64,000 bases of DNA from Bacillota bacterium (GTDB taxonomy: Bacteria; Bacillota; Clostridia; Acetivibrionales; JAEZXR01), in NCBI GenBank assembly GCA_023419605.1, contig JAEZXR010000064.1, positions 10,351-74,350 on the forward strand, given 5' to 3'. Positions 1 through 8,573 of the stretch are shown here, in pieces. The notes beneath the pieces were generated by a model. That model was not told where the DNA came from. It saw nothing but the letters and a program-made list of their open reading frames with translations, and did not search any database. Both the position numbers and the translations under genes were made by a program. Each line of letters starts with the position of its first letter. Position 1 is the first letter of the stretch.

Positions 1-1
1 C

Positions 2-211
2 TATCCCATGCTGCTGGGTGCGTCGAGAAAGTCCTTTATCGGCAAGGTGCTGGGGCTGGAGGTACAGGACCGGCTGGAAGGTACTCTGGCGGTGACGGCT
101 GCCGGTATCATGAAGGGCGTGGATGTAGTGCGGGTGCATGATGTTTTGGAAAATGTACGGGTGGCAAAAATGACGGATCGATTAGCGAGGGAATCATGGA
201 TAGAATATTGA
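2..211 (+). CDS. folP: Dihydropteroate synthase, C-terminal part (cut by window start)
   Basis: Only the last 69 codons are in the window. The reading frame opens before base 1 and stops at 209-211. The segment LLGASRKSFIG matches the conserved C-terminal pterin/sulfonamide-site strand of dihydropteroate synthases, which join 6-hydroxymethyl-dihydropterin pyrophosphate to p-aminobenzoate in folate synthesis. The stop overlaps the start of folB by 16 bases and folK follows, so this is the classical folP-folB-folK order with translational coupling. The identification rests on a short tail plus strong gene context; nothing can be said about the N-terminal half. Confidence 0.85.
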   Translation, partial: YPMLLGASRKSFIGKVLGLEVQDRLEGTLAVTAAGIMKGVDVVRVHDVLENVRVAKMTDRLARESWIEY

Positions 212-573
212 TAGAGGAACTGGAAGTGTATGCATACCATGGTGTGGCGCAGGAAGAGAAGCAGCTGGGACAACTTTTTCTCATATCCCTGCAGATTTCT
301 GTGGACCTGGAAACAGCAGCCCGAAATGGAAGCCTTGGGGCTACCATCAATTATGCCGAGGTTTGTAACACGTTGAAGGCCATTTTGCAGGCAGAAAAAT
401 ATGATTTGATTGAGACGGCAGCCCTGAAGATCATTGAAGGAATATTCCGCAGGTTTGATCCTGCACAGGCAGTAAAGGTGGTAGTAAAGAAGCCCTGGGC
501 TCCCATGGGGCACCATCTCAAATATGCAGCCGTAGAGCTGGAACGTGCACGGAGGGATCGAGATGAATGGTAG
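196..573 (+). CDS. folB: Dihydroneopterin aldolase
   Basis: A 125-residue cytosolic enzyme of the T-fold family. It converts 7,8-dihydroneopterin to 6-hydroxymethyl-dihydropterin and glycolaldehyde. The N-terminus (IEELEVYAYHGVAQEEKQLG) carries the family signature AYHGV..EE, and the C-terminal VKKPWAPMGHHLKYAAVE matches the conserved KPxAP segment. Length is normal for the family (about 120). The ATG lies inside the 3' end of folP and the stop lies inside the start of folK, so all three are probably translated as one coupled unit. Confidence 0.93.
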   Translation: MDRILIEELEVYAYHGVAQEEKQLGQLFLISLQISVDLETAARNGSLGATINYAEVCNTLKAILQAEKYDLIETAALKIIEGIFRRFDPAQAVKVVVKKPWAPMGHHLKYAAVELERARRDRDEW

Positions 574-1042
574 TCAAATCACGGCCTATATCGGCGTGGG
601 ATCGAATATGGGAGACCGGGAGAAAAATCTGAACCGGGCAGTAGAAATGCTGGACATGGCTGATGGGGTTGAAGTTACGGCGGTATCCTCCTACATAAAC
701 ACAGCACCTGTAGGGTATACGGAGCAGGCTGATTTTTTAAATGCAGCCGTGGAAGTAAGGACTACTTTATCTGCCCGGGAGCTTTTGGAGGTGTGTAGAG
801 GAATTGAGAGCGAACTGAAGCGGGAGCGGGTCATACGATGGGGGCCTCGCACCATTGATTTGGATATCCTGCTCTATGGAGAGTTGGTTCTCAACGAGGA
901 GAATTTGGTTCTTCCGCATCCCAGGATGCACGAAAGGGAATTCGTGTTAGGGCCTTTAAGTGAAATTGCCCCGCAGGCCTTTCATCCGATTTTGCAGCAA
1001 AGGGTCGATGAAATTTATCAGGCATTACAAAGCCGGGAGTAA
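563..1042 (+). CDS. folK: 2-amino-4-hydroxy-6-hydroxymethyldihydropteridine pyrophosphokinase
   Basis: About 159 residues. It transfers pyrophosphate from ATP to 6-hydroxymethyl-dihydropterin, the step before folP. Signatures visible are IGVGSNMGDRE near the start and the HPPK block RWGPRTIDLDILLYG, followed by LPHPRMHEREFVLGPL. The ATG at 563 is preceded by GGAGGG at 551-556 and is preferred over an in-frame start at 545. It overlaps the folB stop by 11 bases. A GC-rich hairpin directly after the stop ends the operon. Confidence 0.95.
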   Translation: MNGSQITAYIGVGSNMGDREKNLNRAVEMLDMADGVEVTAVSSYINTAPVGYTEQADFLNAAVEVRTTLSARELLEVCRGIESELKRERVIRWGPRTIDLDILLYGELVLNEENLVLPHPRMHEREFVLGPLSEIAPQAFHPILQQRVDEIYQALQSRE

Positions 1043-1066
1043 AAGGCGGCTGCCGCCTTTTACTCC
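1038..1066 (+). terminator. Intrinsic terminator after folK
   Basis: AAAAGGCGGC and its complement form a near-perfect hairpin overlapping the folK stop, followed by a T-rich stretch. The convergent response-regulator gene ends at 1086, so the hairpin may act in both directions. Confidence 0.75.
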
Positions 1067-1085
1067 TTCTCCGGCAGGGGTAGTT

Positions 1086-2681
1086 TTAATTTGTGGCTTT
1101 AAAATTTCTTAGCTCAACCGGTGTAACACCGACATACCTTTTAAATTGCCGGTAGAAATAAGCGGTATCGGAGAACCCCACCTTCTTTGCTATTTCTGCG
1201 GCCTTCAAATTGGTATTGAGCAGCAGCTGCTTGGCTTTTTCAATTTTGTATTTGTTTAGGTAATCGGAGAAATGCTCTCCGATCTCTTTCAGAAATAACT
1301 GCCCTAAGTAGGAGGCGTTGATGTTGAAAGTACATCCCAGGGTTTTCAGGGAAAACTCTTCTGCGTAGTGTTCGCTGATGTACCGCATAACTTCCCGGAT
1401 CACCGGACTTACACGGGTGTCTTCTGAAATAAAGCAATCGATGGCATTATCTGCAATGGCTTTTATATAGGCTTTAAGCTGGCTTATAGTTTCCAGCTCA
1501 AGCATATCGGCAAATAGTTTCTTATAGTCGCTTCTGGAGAGGTTGCAGTTAAATTCGAAGTTCTTAACGGTTTTGTTTATATGGAGAATCAGTTCAATGG
1601 AGTAATTGTGTATATCCGATGGAGTTACCCCATTGCAGTCCTGCAGCTTGTCAAAAATCGTGTCGATAAAGGCGGATACTTCCTGCTTATTCCTTGATAG
1701 GATTTGCTTGGAGAGAAGGTCATAGTCAAGCTCCGGCAGCGGCTGGCCGGTGGTTTTATCCTGAAGGATTTCATCGAAATCTATGGTTCTTCCGGTATTG
1801 GACAGTAAACGGTACTCCTGCAGTTTTTGGGCGATGGAGTAGCTTTTATAGACCTCCGAAAAAGCATACTGATAATCGCCTACGGTAATAAACAGATTTA
1901 CACCGAGGCGGCTTTGCATACGGTTCCGTATTTCCTTAAGGATCGCATGGATCGCAGGTTTAGAGATTATGGCAGGGCATTCGCTGAAAATTGCGATTAT
2001 ATTGCCTTCAAAATCATTGCAGCAAACGGCGGAATCGTACTGTTCGAGTGTTTTACAGCATAGAGAATAGGCTTCTGCTATTAATTGCGGCTTTTCCATC
2101 GGGACTCTTTGACCGGCTTCGCCTGGAGGGGGAAGGATCCTTATGATGGCGACCGCATACCTTGCACATTCAAGGTTTATATCAAGGATTTTGGAACGTT
2201 CTTTAAGCTCCTCTATATCGATGGTACGGGTAACCCAGCGGTAAAGTATGTTATCTTTTAGTATGGTGAAGTCCTTTTTTACAAGAGACAGCTCTTTGCT
2301 GGAAGTGCTTTGTATTTTTTTTGTGGTGTTTTTCATGGTTGAAATTAGCTCCTGTACATTGACAGGTTTTAAAAGATAGTTTTCGATTCCAAGCTTTATG
2401 CCTTCCTTTACATACTCAAATTCATTATACCCGCTCAGTACGATGAATTTTATACTGGGATGGGTATCTTTCAAAGTGTGGATGAGCTGTAAGCCATTCA
2501 TTTTTGGCATGGTAATGTCGGTGATCAATATATCGATATCACTGTCTCTTATTTGATTGAAGGCATCGAGGCCGTTCAACGCCTGCCCTGTGATTTCCAA
2601 ACCGTACTCCTGCCATTTTATAATGGCTCTAAGGCCTTCCAGAATAAATGGTTCGTCATCCACCAAAAACACTTTATGCAT
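1086..2681 (-). CDS. AraC-type response regulator (YesN family)
   Basis: 531 residues. An N-terminal receiver domain (about 1-120) has the acidic pair DDE at 8-10, phospho-acceptor Asp55 in ITDITMPKMNG and the KP lysine in LLKPV. A long middle linker follows, and a C-terminal AraC HTH pair (about 430-531) ends in GFSDTAYFYRQFKRYVGVTP. Such proteins are cytosolic DNA-binding regulators paired with YesM-type kinases and usually control a neighbouring sugar importer. The kinase gene lies immediately upstream (1-base gap) in the same orientation, and the likely target transporter diverges at 4815. The ligand is unknown. Confidence 0.92.
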   Translation of the reverse strand: MHKVFLVDDEPFILEGLRAIIKWQEYGLEITGQALNGLDAFNQIRDSDIDILITDITMPKMNGLQLIHTLKDTHPSIKFIVLSGYNEFEYVKEGIKLGIENYLLKPVNVQELISTMKNTTKKIQSTSSKELSLVKKDFTILKDNILYRWVTRTIDIEELKERSKILDINLECARYAVAIIRILPPPGEAGQRVPMEKPQLIAEAYSLCCKTLEQYDSAVCCNDFEGNIIAIFSECPAIISKPAIHAILKEIRNRMQSRLGVNLFITVGDYQYAFSEVYKSYSIAQKLQEYRLLSNTGRTIDFDEILQDKTTGQPLPELDYDLLSKQILSRNKQEVSAFIDTIFDKLQDCNGVTPSDIHNYSIELILHINKTVKNFEFNCNLSRSDYKKLFADMLELETISQLKAYIKAIADNAIDCFISEDTRVSPVIREVMRYISEHYAEEFSLKTLGCTFNINASYLGQLFLKEIGEHFSDYLNKYKIEKAKQLLLNTNLKAAEIAKKVGFSDTAYFYRQFKRYVGVTPVELRNFKATN

Positions 2682-2682
2682 A

Positions 2683-4527
2683 TCAGTTCAGCTCCTCTTT
2701 TCCTTTTGCGGGTATTCGAATGTGAACGGTTGTCCCCCTGTTTTCCTCACTGGCTATCTCCAGACCGTAGGCATCCCCATAGATGAGCTTTAACCGCTCA
2801 TTGACATTGGCTAATCCAATGGAGGAAGAGGAGCAGCTTCCGGAGGTATTCAGGTTCTGATTTAATCGTTCCAGCTTCTCCTTCTCTATACCCACGCCGT
2901 TATCCCGGATGGTAAGGAGGATGCCGTCCTTATGCTTAACGCCTTGTATCGTAATAATATTATGCGGCAAATCGTGGTTCATGCCGTGCACGATGTAATT
3001 TTCTATGACGGGCTGGAGTGTAAATTTTATGATGTAGTAATTCTGCAGCTCCGGGTGCAAATCGATGGTATACGTGAGCTTATCCTGGTAGCGTATCTTG
3101 AAAAGCTGAAGATACAGCTTGCACAGTTCCACCTCTTCATAGATGTTGATAAACATGCCGCTCCGGATTGTATTTTTAAATAAAGCGGCAAGGGTATAGA
3201 TCATTTCGCCCACGTCCGTACTTCCCGTGGATACTGCCCTCATCCGGATGACTTCCAGGGTATTGTACAGAAAGTGGGGGTTTACCTGGGTTTGGAGTGC
3301 GGTAAGTTCGGCATTTTTCTGCTTGATTTCAGATAAATATACTTTATTGATATAATTATTCAGTGAATCGCACATGCTGTTAAAACTTATAGCGATTTGT
3401 GCAAGTTCATCATCGCTTTTGCTGAGGGAGATTCGCGAAGACAAATCTCCCTGCTGCAGCTTATGGATTCCCTGCATGATAACCTTTGACCGTTTTGAAA
3501 AAGTAAGGATGCTAAAGTAGGCAAGGAAGATACTGCATGCGATCAGCAGTACGGTTATGATGACATTCGTCCTCTCCGCCAGCATTCCCCCGGATGAAAC
3601 CAAAGCCTCCGGGGTTATGGCTGCGATAATGACCCCGGAAGTATCCAGGGTGTTCACGCAGACAAGGGACTTTTTTTCCAGGTAAAGTATGTTCCGCAGG
3701 CCGGGCTGTTTGCTGTTCAACAAGCTAAAGTAGGGGTACTTTTTGCCGTAATATTTATTGGAAGAATCATAAATAACATCCCCGCTGCCGGATAGGACCA
3801 CGATGTAGCCTTTGATGTCATTTGCGTATTTGGCGTAGGATTCGTAGATGCCGCTTACATTGTAGTTAATGATCAGATGCCCTATGGTTTTTAGCTCCCG
3901 GATATATTTTATATCATTAATTGTGGTAAAGGCATGATAGTTTTCGTGCGGAATACGTAGGTCCATATAAATGGAAGGCTTTAAAATGCCCTTATCCAGG
4001 GACATCTTGCTAAGGTCGTTCCCTGCTTTTAATAAATCCGTTCTATCGATTCTTTGCTTAAGGCCATGCCCATTGCTATAGTATATAAACTCTTTTTCCT
4101 TGCTGTATAATAGAATATCCTGAATGTCGGGGTCAAAGGAGAAAATTGATTCGACGTAGGCATCGAATTTTCTTATGGTGCTGGAACGGCTTGCTGAATA
4201 TCTGTCCAGTGTATAGGTAAGATATTGGTCGGAGTCATAGCCTAGAAAATAAGAAATATCATTCAGTACATCTTCATCCGCATATAATTGCTGTAAAACC
4301 TTCTGAGAGAATTGATACTTTTGGTTCAGATAGCTGTTGATGTTTGCCAGCACCTGGTAGTTGAATTCAAGTTCCTTTTGAACGAGCGTGTTTTTCAAAG
4401 TATAGGATATGAATAAGGATAGAGTGATAAGGGAAATAATGATGGAAACGGAGTAGATCATAAAAATCTTATTAAATAATTTTTTCTTAAAATGCTTATG
4501 GTAAATTCGTATAGGAATCTCTAACAT
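2683..4527 (-). CDS. Sensor histidine kinase, YesM type
   Basis: 614 residues with one transmembrane helix near residues 20-42 and a second near 325-345, enclosing a roughly 280-residue extracellular sensor of the dCache sort. A HAMP linker follows. The His_kinase block QVNPHFLYNTLEVIRMR carries the phosphorylatable histidine, and an HATPase_c domain shows the N-box-like PVIENYIVHG and G-box DNGVGIE. It is predicted to phosphorylate the regulator encoded just downstream. Orientation is divergent from the transporter at 4815, which suggests sugar-responsive control of that operon. The signal sensed is not readable from sequence. Confidence 0.92.
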   Translation of the reverse strand: MLEIPIRIYHKHFKKKLFNKIFMIYSVSIIISLITLSLFISYTLKNTLVQKELEFNYQVLANINSYLNQKYQFSQKVLQQLYADEDVLNDISYFLGYDSDQYLTYTLDRYSASRSSTIRKFDAYVESIFSFDPDIQDILLYSKEKEFIYYSNGHGLKQRIDRTDLLKAGNDLSKMSLDKGILKPSIYMDLRIPHENYHAFTTINDIKYIRELKTIGHLIINYNVSGIYESYAKYANDIKGYIVVLSGSGDVIYDSSNKYYGKKYPYFSLLNSKQPGLRNILYLEKKSLVCVNTLDTSGVIIAAITPEALVSSGGMLAERTNVIITVLLIACSIFLAYFSILTFSKRSKVIMQGIHKLQQGDLSSRISLSKSDDELAQIAISFNSMCDSLNNYINKVYLSEIKQKNAELTALQTQVNPHFLYNTLEVIRMRAVSTGSTDVGEMIYTLAALFKNTIRSGMFINIYEEVELCKLYLQLFKIRYQDKLTYTIDLHPELQNYYIIKFTLQPVIENYIVHGMNHDLPHNIITIQGVKHKDGILLTIRDNGVGIEKEKLERLNQNLNTSGSCSSSSIGLANVNERLKLIYGDAYGLEIASEENRGTTVHIRIPAKGKEELN

Positions 4528-4683
4528 GGTTCAGTGATACCTCCCAGGGAAATGCTCGTATAAAAGGATCATTACGAAAATTATATACTGTCATTATACC
4601 ATTTTATTGTTCAATTGAAAGAGATTTTATTCTCAAGCCTATGAGTTTCTATGATTTGTACATTAATTCTATAATTTTTCAAA

Positions 4684-4712
4684 TTTCTAATGCCCCGGTG
4701 TTATGCTATTAT
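4684..4712 (+). promoter_or_regulatory. Possible promoter of the first sugar importer
   Basis: An extended -10 (TGC-TATTAT, hexamer at 4707-4712) lies 17 bases after a weak TTTCTA at 4684-4689, within the 287-base divergent spacer between the kinase and permease genes. A weak -35 would fit an activator-dependent promoter. This is inference from base pattern only. Confidence 0.35.
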
Positions 4713-4814
4713 AGTTTTGTAGGCGAATGCGATAAAAATAGTACTGAATTTTGGATATGCTGACGCTGCACTTTTACCTGTAATTTTTCTACTTTATCAA
4801 TTGGAGGATATACA

Positions 4815-5738
4815 ATGAAGGAACGGTTATTTAACAAAACCTTTGTTTTGACATTGATGGCCTTGCCGGGAGCTATATGGCTTTTAGTACTCCGATACTT
4901 TCCTATGATCAGCATTATCGTTGCATTTAAGGATTTTAGGATTGATGGCAGAGGATATTTTGCAAGCCTTTTTAACAGCAAATGGGTCGGCCTGAAAAAC
5001 TTCTACTTTTTATTTTCCACAACCGATGCATTTGTAGCGATCCGGAATACAGTGGTATATAATGTCGTATGGATTTTTTTAGGACTTTTCATCTGCGTAA
5101 GCTTTGCCATCATGCTAAATGAGATTTCAGGCAAGTATCTGGCAAGGTTATACCAGACCAGCATGTTTTTCCCTTTCTTTTTATCCTGGGTTATTGCAGG
5201 ATATTTTGTGTATGCTTTTCTCGGGCCCAGTATGGGGCTTTTGAATGAACTCATGAAGAACATAGGCCTGCAGCCTGTCGACTGGTATTCGGAATCCAAA
5301 TACTGGCCGTTTATTTTGACACTCGTTAATATATGGAAAGGAACGGGGTATGGCGGTGTATTATATTTAGCTTCCATATGCAATATAGACAAAACCTATT
5401 ATGAAGCAGCAAAAATCGACGGGGCATCAAAATGGCAGCAGATACGCAATATCACCATTCCAATGCTCACGCCCATGATGGTGATACTTACGATTATGGC
5501 GGTGGGAAGGATTTTTTCCGCAGATTTCGGATTGTTCTACAATGTTCCCATGAACTCGGGGGCGCTGTACTCAACCACCAGTGTTATCGACACCTATGTT
5601 TACAGGAGCCTGATGTACCTTGGCAATATCGGGATGAGCACGGCGGCAGGTCTTGCCCAGTCGCTGGTCGGATTTATTCTGATTATGGCGACAAACTGGA
5701 TTGTTAAGCGTGTGAATAGTGAAAATGCTTTATTTTAA
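4815..5738 (+). CDS. CUT1 sugar ABC transporter permease (LplB-like)
   Basis: 307 residues with six predicted membrane helices. The cytoplasmic EAA loop is EAAKIDGASKWQQIRNITIP, which docks the ATPase. This is the LplB half of an Lpl/Ytc-type carbohydrate importer. The ATG follows GGAGGATATACA. The second permease (5761) and the binding lipoprotein (6808) follow in the same direction. No ATP-binding subunit is encoded nearby, as is usual for CUT1 systems served by one shared MsmX-like ATPase. The substrate is inferred only from the GH130 gene downstream, possibly mannosyl oligosaccharides. Confidence 0.93.
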   Translation: MKERLFNKTFVLTLMALPGAIWLLVLRYFPMISIIVAFKDFRIDGRGYFASLFNSKWVGLKNFYFLFSTTDAFVAIRNTVVYNVVWIFLGLFICVSFAIMLNEISGKYLARLYQTSMFFPFFLSWVIAGYFVYAFLGPSMGLLNELMKNIGLQPVDWYSESKYWPFILTLVNIWKGTGYGGVLYLASICNIDKTYYEAAKIDGASKWQQIRNITIPMLTPMMVILTIMAVGRIFSADFGLFYNVPMNSGALYSTTSVIDTYVYRSLMYLGNIGMSTAAGLAQSLVGFILIMATNWIVKRVNSENALF

Positions 5739-5760
5739 TAGTAGTTGTGGGGGGCTATAA

Positions 5761-6711
5761 ATGATGGAGATTGAAAAAAACGGCAGGATTGTATCAAAAC
5801 AACGAAAAAAAATTAGGACGGATGCCTTAAGCATCGGTGCTGAAATCATTTTCAATGTAATCATTGCATTGTTTAGTCTTGTGTGTATTGTACCCTTCCT
5901 GTTTGTAATCATCATTTCATTAACGGACGAGACGACTTTAGCGGAGAATGGATTTACCTTCTTCCCTAAAAAGATGAGTTTATATGCCTATGAATATGTA
6001 TTTAAAAGCAGCGATGCACTTGTTTCATCTTTTTCCGTGAGTGTATTTGTTACTGTTATGGGTACCTTGATCGCATTGGTTATTACGTCTATGTATGCCT
6101 ATGTCTTATTCCGAAAGGACTATAAATACAAGAAGTTTTTTACTTTTATCATCGCTTTCACCATGCTTTTCGGCGGAGGACTGGTACCCTTTTATATTAC
6201 AATGACGCAATTCCTGCATCTTAGAAACAGCTTATGGGCCCTGATTATTCCCTCGTGTCTTAGTGCATTCCATGTAATCGTGCTGAGAACCTTCTTTACT
6301 ACGACGGTCCCCGAATCGCTGATCGATTCTGCAATGATGGACGGAAGCGGAGAGTTTCGCACCTTCATCCAGATTGTACTGCCTATAAGCCTGCCCGGAA
6401 TTGCTACCATAGGACTTTTTACTTCACTGGGGTATTGGAATGAATGGTTCAATGCATTACTTTTTATAGACAAGAAAAATTTGATGCCGCTCCAATACCT
6501 GCTGATAGAAATCCAGAACAAGGTAGACTTTCTGACGCAGTTCTCCAAGCAGATGAATGCCGGTGAGATCAGTGCCGTTACGTCTACGCTTCCACGGGAA
6601 AGTATGAAAATGGTACTGGTAGTGATCTCTGTTCTCCCGATTTCCTGTGCATATCCTTTCTTCCAACGGTATTTTATTCAGGGACTTACCATCGGCGCTG
6701 TAAAAGGGTAA
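5761..6711 (+). CDS. CUT1 sugar ABC transporter permease (YtcP-like)
   Basis: 316 residues. After a basic cytoplasmic N-terminus of about 30 residues come six predicted membrane helices, with an EAA-type loop containing MMDGSGEFRTFIQIVLPISL. The C-terminus FIQGLTIGAVKG is typical of YtcP-group permeases. It should pair with the permease encoded 22 bases upstream to form the membrane channel. The start is preceded by GGGGGG. The glycine after DGS in the EAA loop and the short loop agree with the importer class. Confidence 0.93.
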   Translation: MMEIEKNGRIVSKQRKKIRTDALSIGAEIIFNVIIALFSLVCIVPFLFVIIISLTDETTLAENGFTFFPKKMSLYAYEYVFKSSDALVSSFSVSVFVTVMGTLIALVITSMYAYVLFRKDYKYKKFFTFIIAFTMLFGGGLVPFYITMTQFLHLRNSLWALIIPSCLSAFHVIVLRTFFTTTVPESLIDSAMMDGSGEFRTFIQIVLPISLPGIATIGLFTSLGYWNEWFNALLFIDKKNLMPLQYLLIEIQNKVDFLTQFSKQMNAGEISAVTSTLPRESMKMVLVVISVLPISCAYPFFQRYFIQGLTIGAVKG

Positions 6712-6807
6712 GGACTATGGACGCTCAGTTGTTGTGCATTTTCAGGTGCAAACCTTGAAGCAATTCCGGGTTATTGTTACATAAAAATAAAAAAGGAGAG
6801 GTAAGAA

Positions 6808-8337
6808 ATGAAAAAAAGAAGAATCTTGGCACTGTTAGTGTCCCTATGTTTGGTCCTCTTTGCAGCTGCGGCAGGCTGCTCCAACGGCAAGCTTGACAAT
6901 GCGGCTTCGGAAAAACCGGGCAGCAGTGGAACCTCAACGCAGGCCCAGGGGCAATCTGCTCCGGTAAACCTGCTGTGGTACCAGATCGGAAGCCCGCAGG
7001 CCGATACCGATAAGGTGTTCAAAGAAGTGAGCAAGTATACGACGGAAAAGATCAATGCAACCGTCAAAATGGTTCAGTTCGATTGGGGCCAGTATAACCA
7101 GAAGATGCAGGTAATCTCGCAATCGGGCGAAGAATATGACATTTGCTTTACTTGCAGCTGGGCCAATGACTACAGGACCAATGCGGTAAAAGGTGCATTT
7201 GTAGAATTAAACGGCTTATTGGATCAATACGGCAAGGACATAAAAAAAGCCATTAATCCCAAGTTCCTTGAAGGAGCAAAGATTAACGGAAAACTGTATG
7301 CGGTTCCTGTAAATAAGGAAGTTGGCGCACAGCCGGTATGGAATGTCAATGTAGGCGTAGCGGAAAAGTACGGTATAAACTATAAGGAACTGAAAAATGT
7401 GAAGGATATAGCAGCTCTTGAGCCCTACTTAAAGAAGGTTAAAGAAGGCGGAGACAATAAACTGGTTCCTTTGAACAGCGATGGAACATGGTTGTTTAAT
7501 GCCATAGCTCCTTTTGACTTCATAACTTCCAAGTTTGGAATTGCCTTCGATATAGACAATCCGGGCAATTCCGACTATAAGGTGGTTAACACCATTGAAA
7601 CCCCCTATGCCAAGACATTTGCAGAAACAATGCGCAAGTACTATCAGGCGGAATATATACGAAAGGACATTGTAACCAAGACCGATGCCAGTGAGCTGGA
7701 TAAAACGGGGAATTGGTTCCTGGGAGCCTATCACTACGCACCGTTAGCCGAAATCGGCGACAGTGCAGGCAAAGGCTATAAGGTCGATGTAGCACCCATG
7801 ATGAAGCCCTACACCTCAACAGGGTCAACGACCGGCGCTATGCATGCCATTTCCGTCACTTCAAAAAAACCTGAGAGAGCCATGATGTTTCTCAACCTCC
7901 TGAATACGGATCAAAAGCTCAGGGTTTTGGTTGGAGCAGGGATCGAGGGAACACACTATACCATGGAAAACAACCGCCAGATTCAAACGCAGGAAGGAAA
8001 AGACAAATATTCCATGCCAGGGTTCGCCATCGGCAATGTGTTCCTTACCAACCTTGTAAAGGGCGATCCTGACGACAAATGGCAGCAGTATGAGAAGTTC
8101 AACAATGATTCCGTAGCAATGCCGGCTCTGGGATTTTATCCGAATACGGATGCCATCAGTAATGAGCTGGCAGCCATCAATAATGTCATTAATGAATTCG
8201 ACAGGGCTGTATTTAACGGAGCTTTAGATCAGCAATACCTGCAAAAATATATTACCAAGATGAAAGACGCCGGCTCTGACAAGGTGGTGGCTGAATTGCA
8301 GAAGCAGGTGGATGCCTGGAGAAAAAGCAAAAAGTAG
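6808..8337 (+). CDS. Extracellular sugar-binding lipoprotein (LplA-like)
   Basis: 509 residues. A lipoprotein signal peptide ends in FAAAAGCS with the lipidated Cys at 24, followed by a Ser/Gly/Gln-rich linker and a solute-binding fold of the large CUT1 group-1 type. It should sit outside the membrane and deliver an oligosaccharide to the two permeases encoded just before it. The ATG is preceded by GGAGAGGTAAGAA. A hairpin at 8483-8532 separates it from the GH130 gene, which would favour higher expression of the binding protein than of the downstream enzyme. Confidence 0.93.
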   Translation: MKKRRILALLVSLCLVLFAAAAGCSNGKLDNAASEKPGSSGTSTQAQGQSAPVNLLWYQIGSPQADTDKVFKEVSKYTTEKINATVKMVQFDWGQYNQKMQVISQSGEEYDICFTCSWANDYRTNAVKGAFVELNGLLDQYGKDIKKAINPKFLEGAKINGKLYAVPVNKEVGAQPVWNVNVGVAEKYGINYKELKNVKDIAALEPYLKKVKEGGDNKLVPLNSDGTWLFNAIAPFDFITSKFGIAFDIDNPGNSDYKVVNTIETPYAKTFAETMRKYYQAEYIRKDIVTKTDASELDKTGNWFLGAYHYAPLAEIGDSAGKGYKVDVAPMMKPYTSTGSTTGAMHAISVTSKKPERAMMFLNLLNTDQKLRVLVGAGIEGTHYTMENNRQIQTQEGKDKYSMPGFAIGNVFLTNLVKGDPDDKWQQYEKFNNDSVAMPALGFYPNTDAISNELAAINNVINEFDRAVFNGALDQQYLQKYITKMKDAGSDKVVAELQKQVDAWRKSKK

Positions 8338-8482
8338 GAAAAGTTTGCTCGTCGAATACGGATGCCAAACTCTAAACTTTATAATCGCCAGCGGTAAAGA
8401 TGCCCGGCCTTTGGGGCAGTTTTGCCACTGGATAGATTCAGGACTGGAGTTTGGTATCTATAGAACGGAGTATAAGCAAAAA

Positions 8483-8532
8483 GGGGCATTTTATTGGGTC
8501 ATAGAGGGTTGTGGCTGTTCTAAGAATGCCCC
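8483..8532 (+). other. Intergenic hairpin between binding protein and GH130 gene
   Basis: GGGGCATT (8483-8490) pairs with AATGCCCC (8525-8532) across a 34-base loop. There is no T-run, so it is more likely an mRNA-stabilising or weak attenuating element than a terminator. An overlapping open frame at 8312-8641 crosses two genes in another frame and looks spurious. Confidence 0.4.
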
Positions 8533-8556
8533 TGATATTTATACTTCCGTACAAGT

Positions 8557-8573
8557 AAGGAGGGATACCTATC
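8557..8573 (+). promoter_or_regulatory. Ribosome binding site that points to an ATC start
   Basis: AAGGAGGG at 8557-8564 is the best ribosome site in the spacer. Six bases later is ATC (8571-8573), the first plausible codon of the GH130 frame. Nothing canonical lies at the correct distance in that frame. Confidence 0.6.
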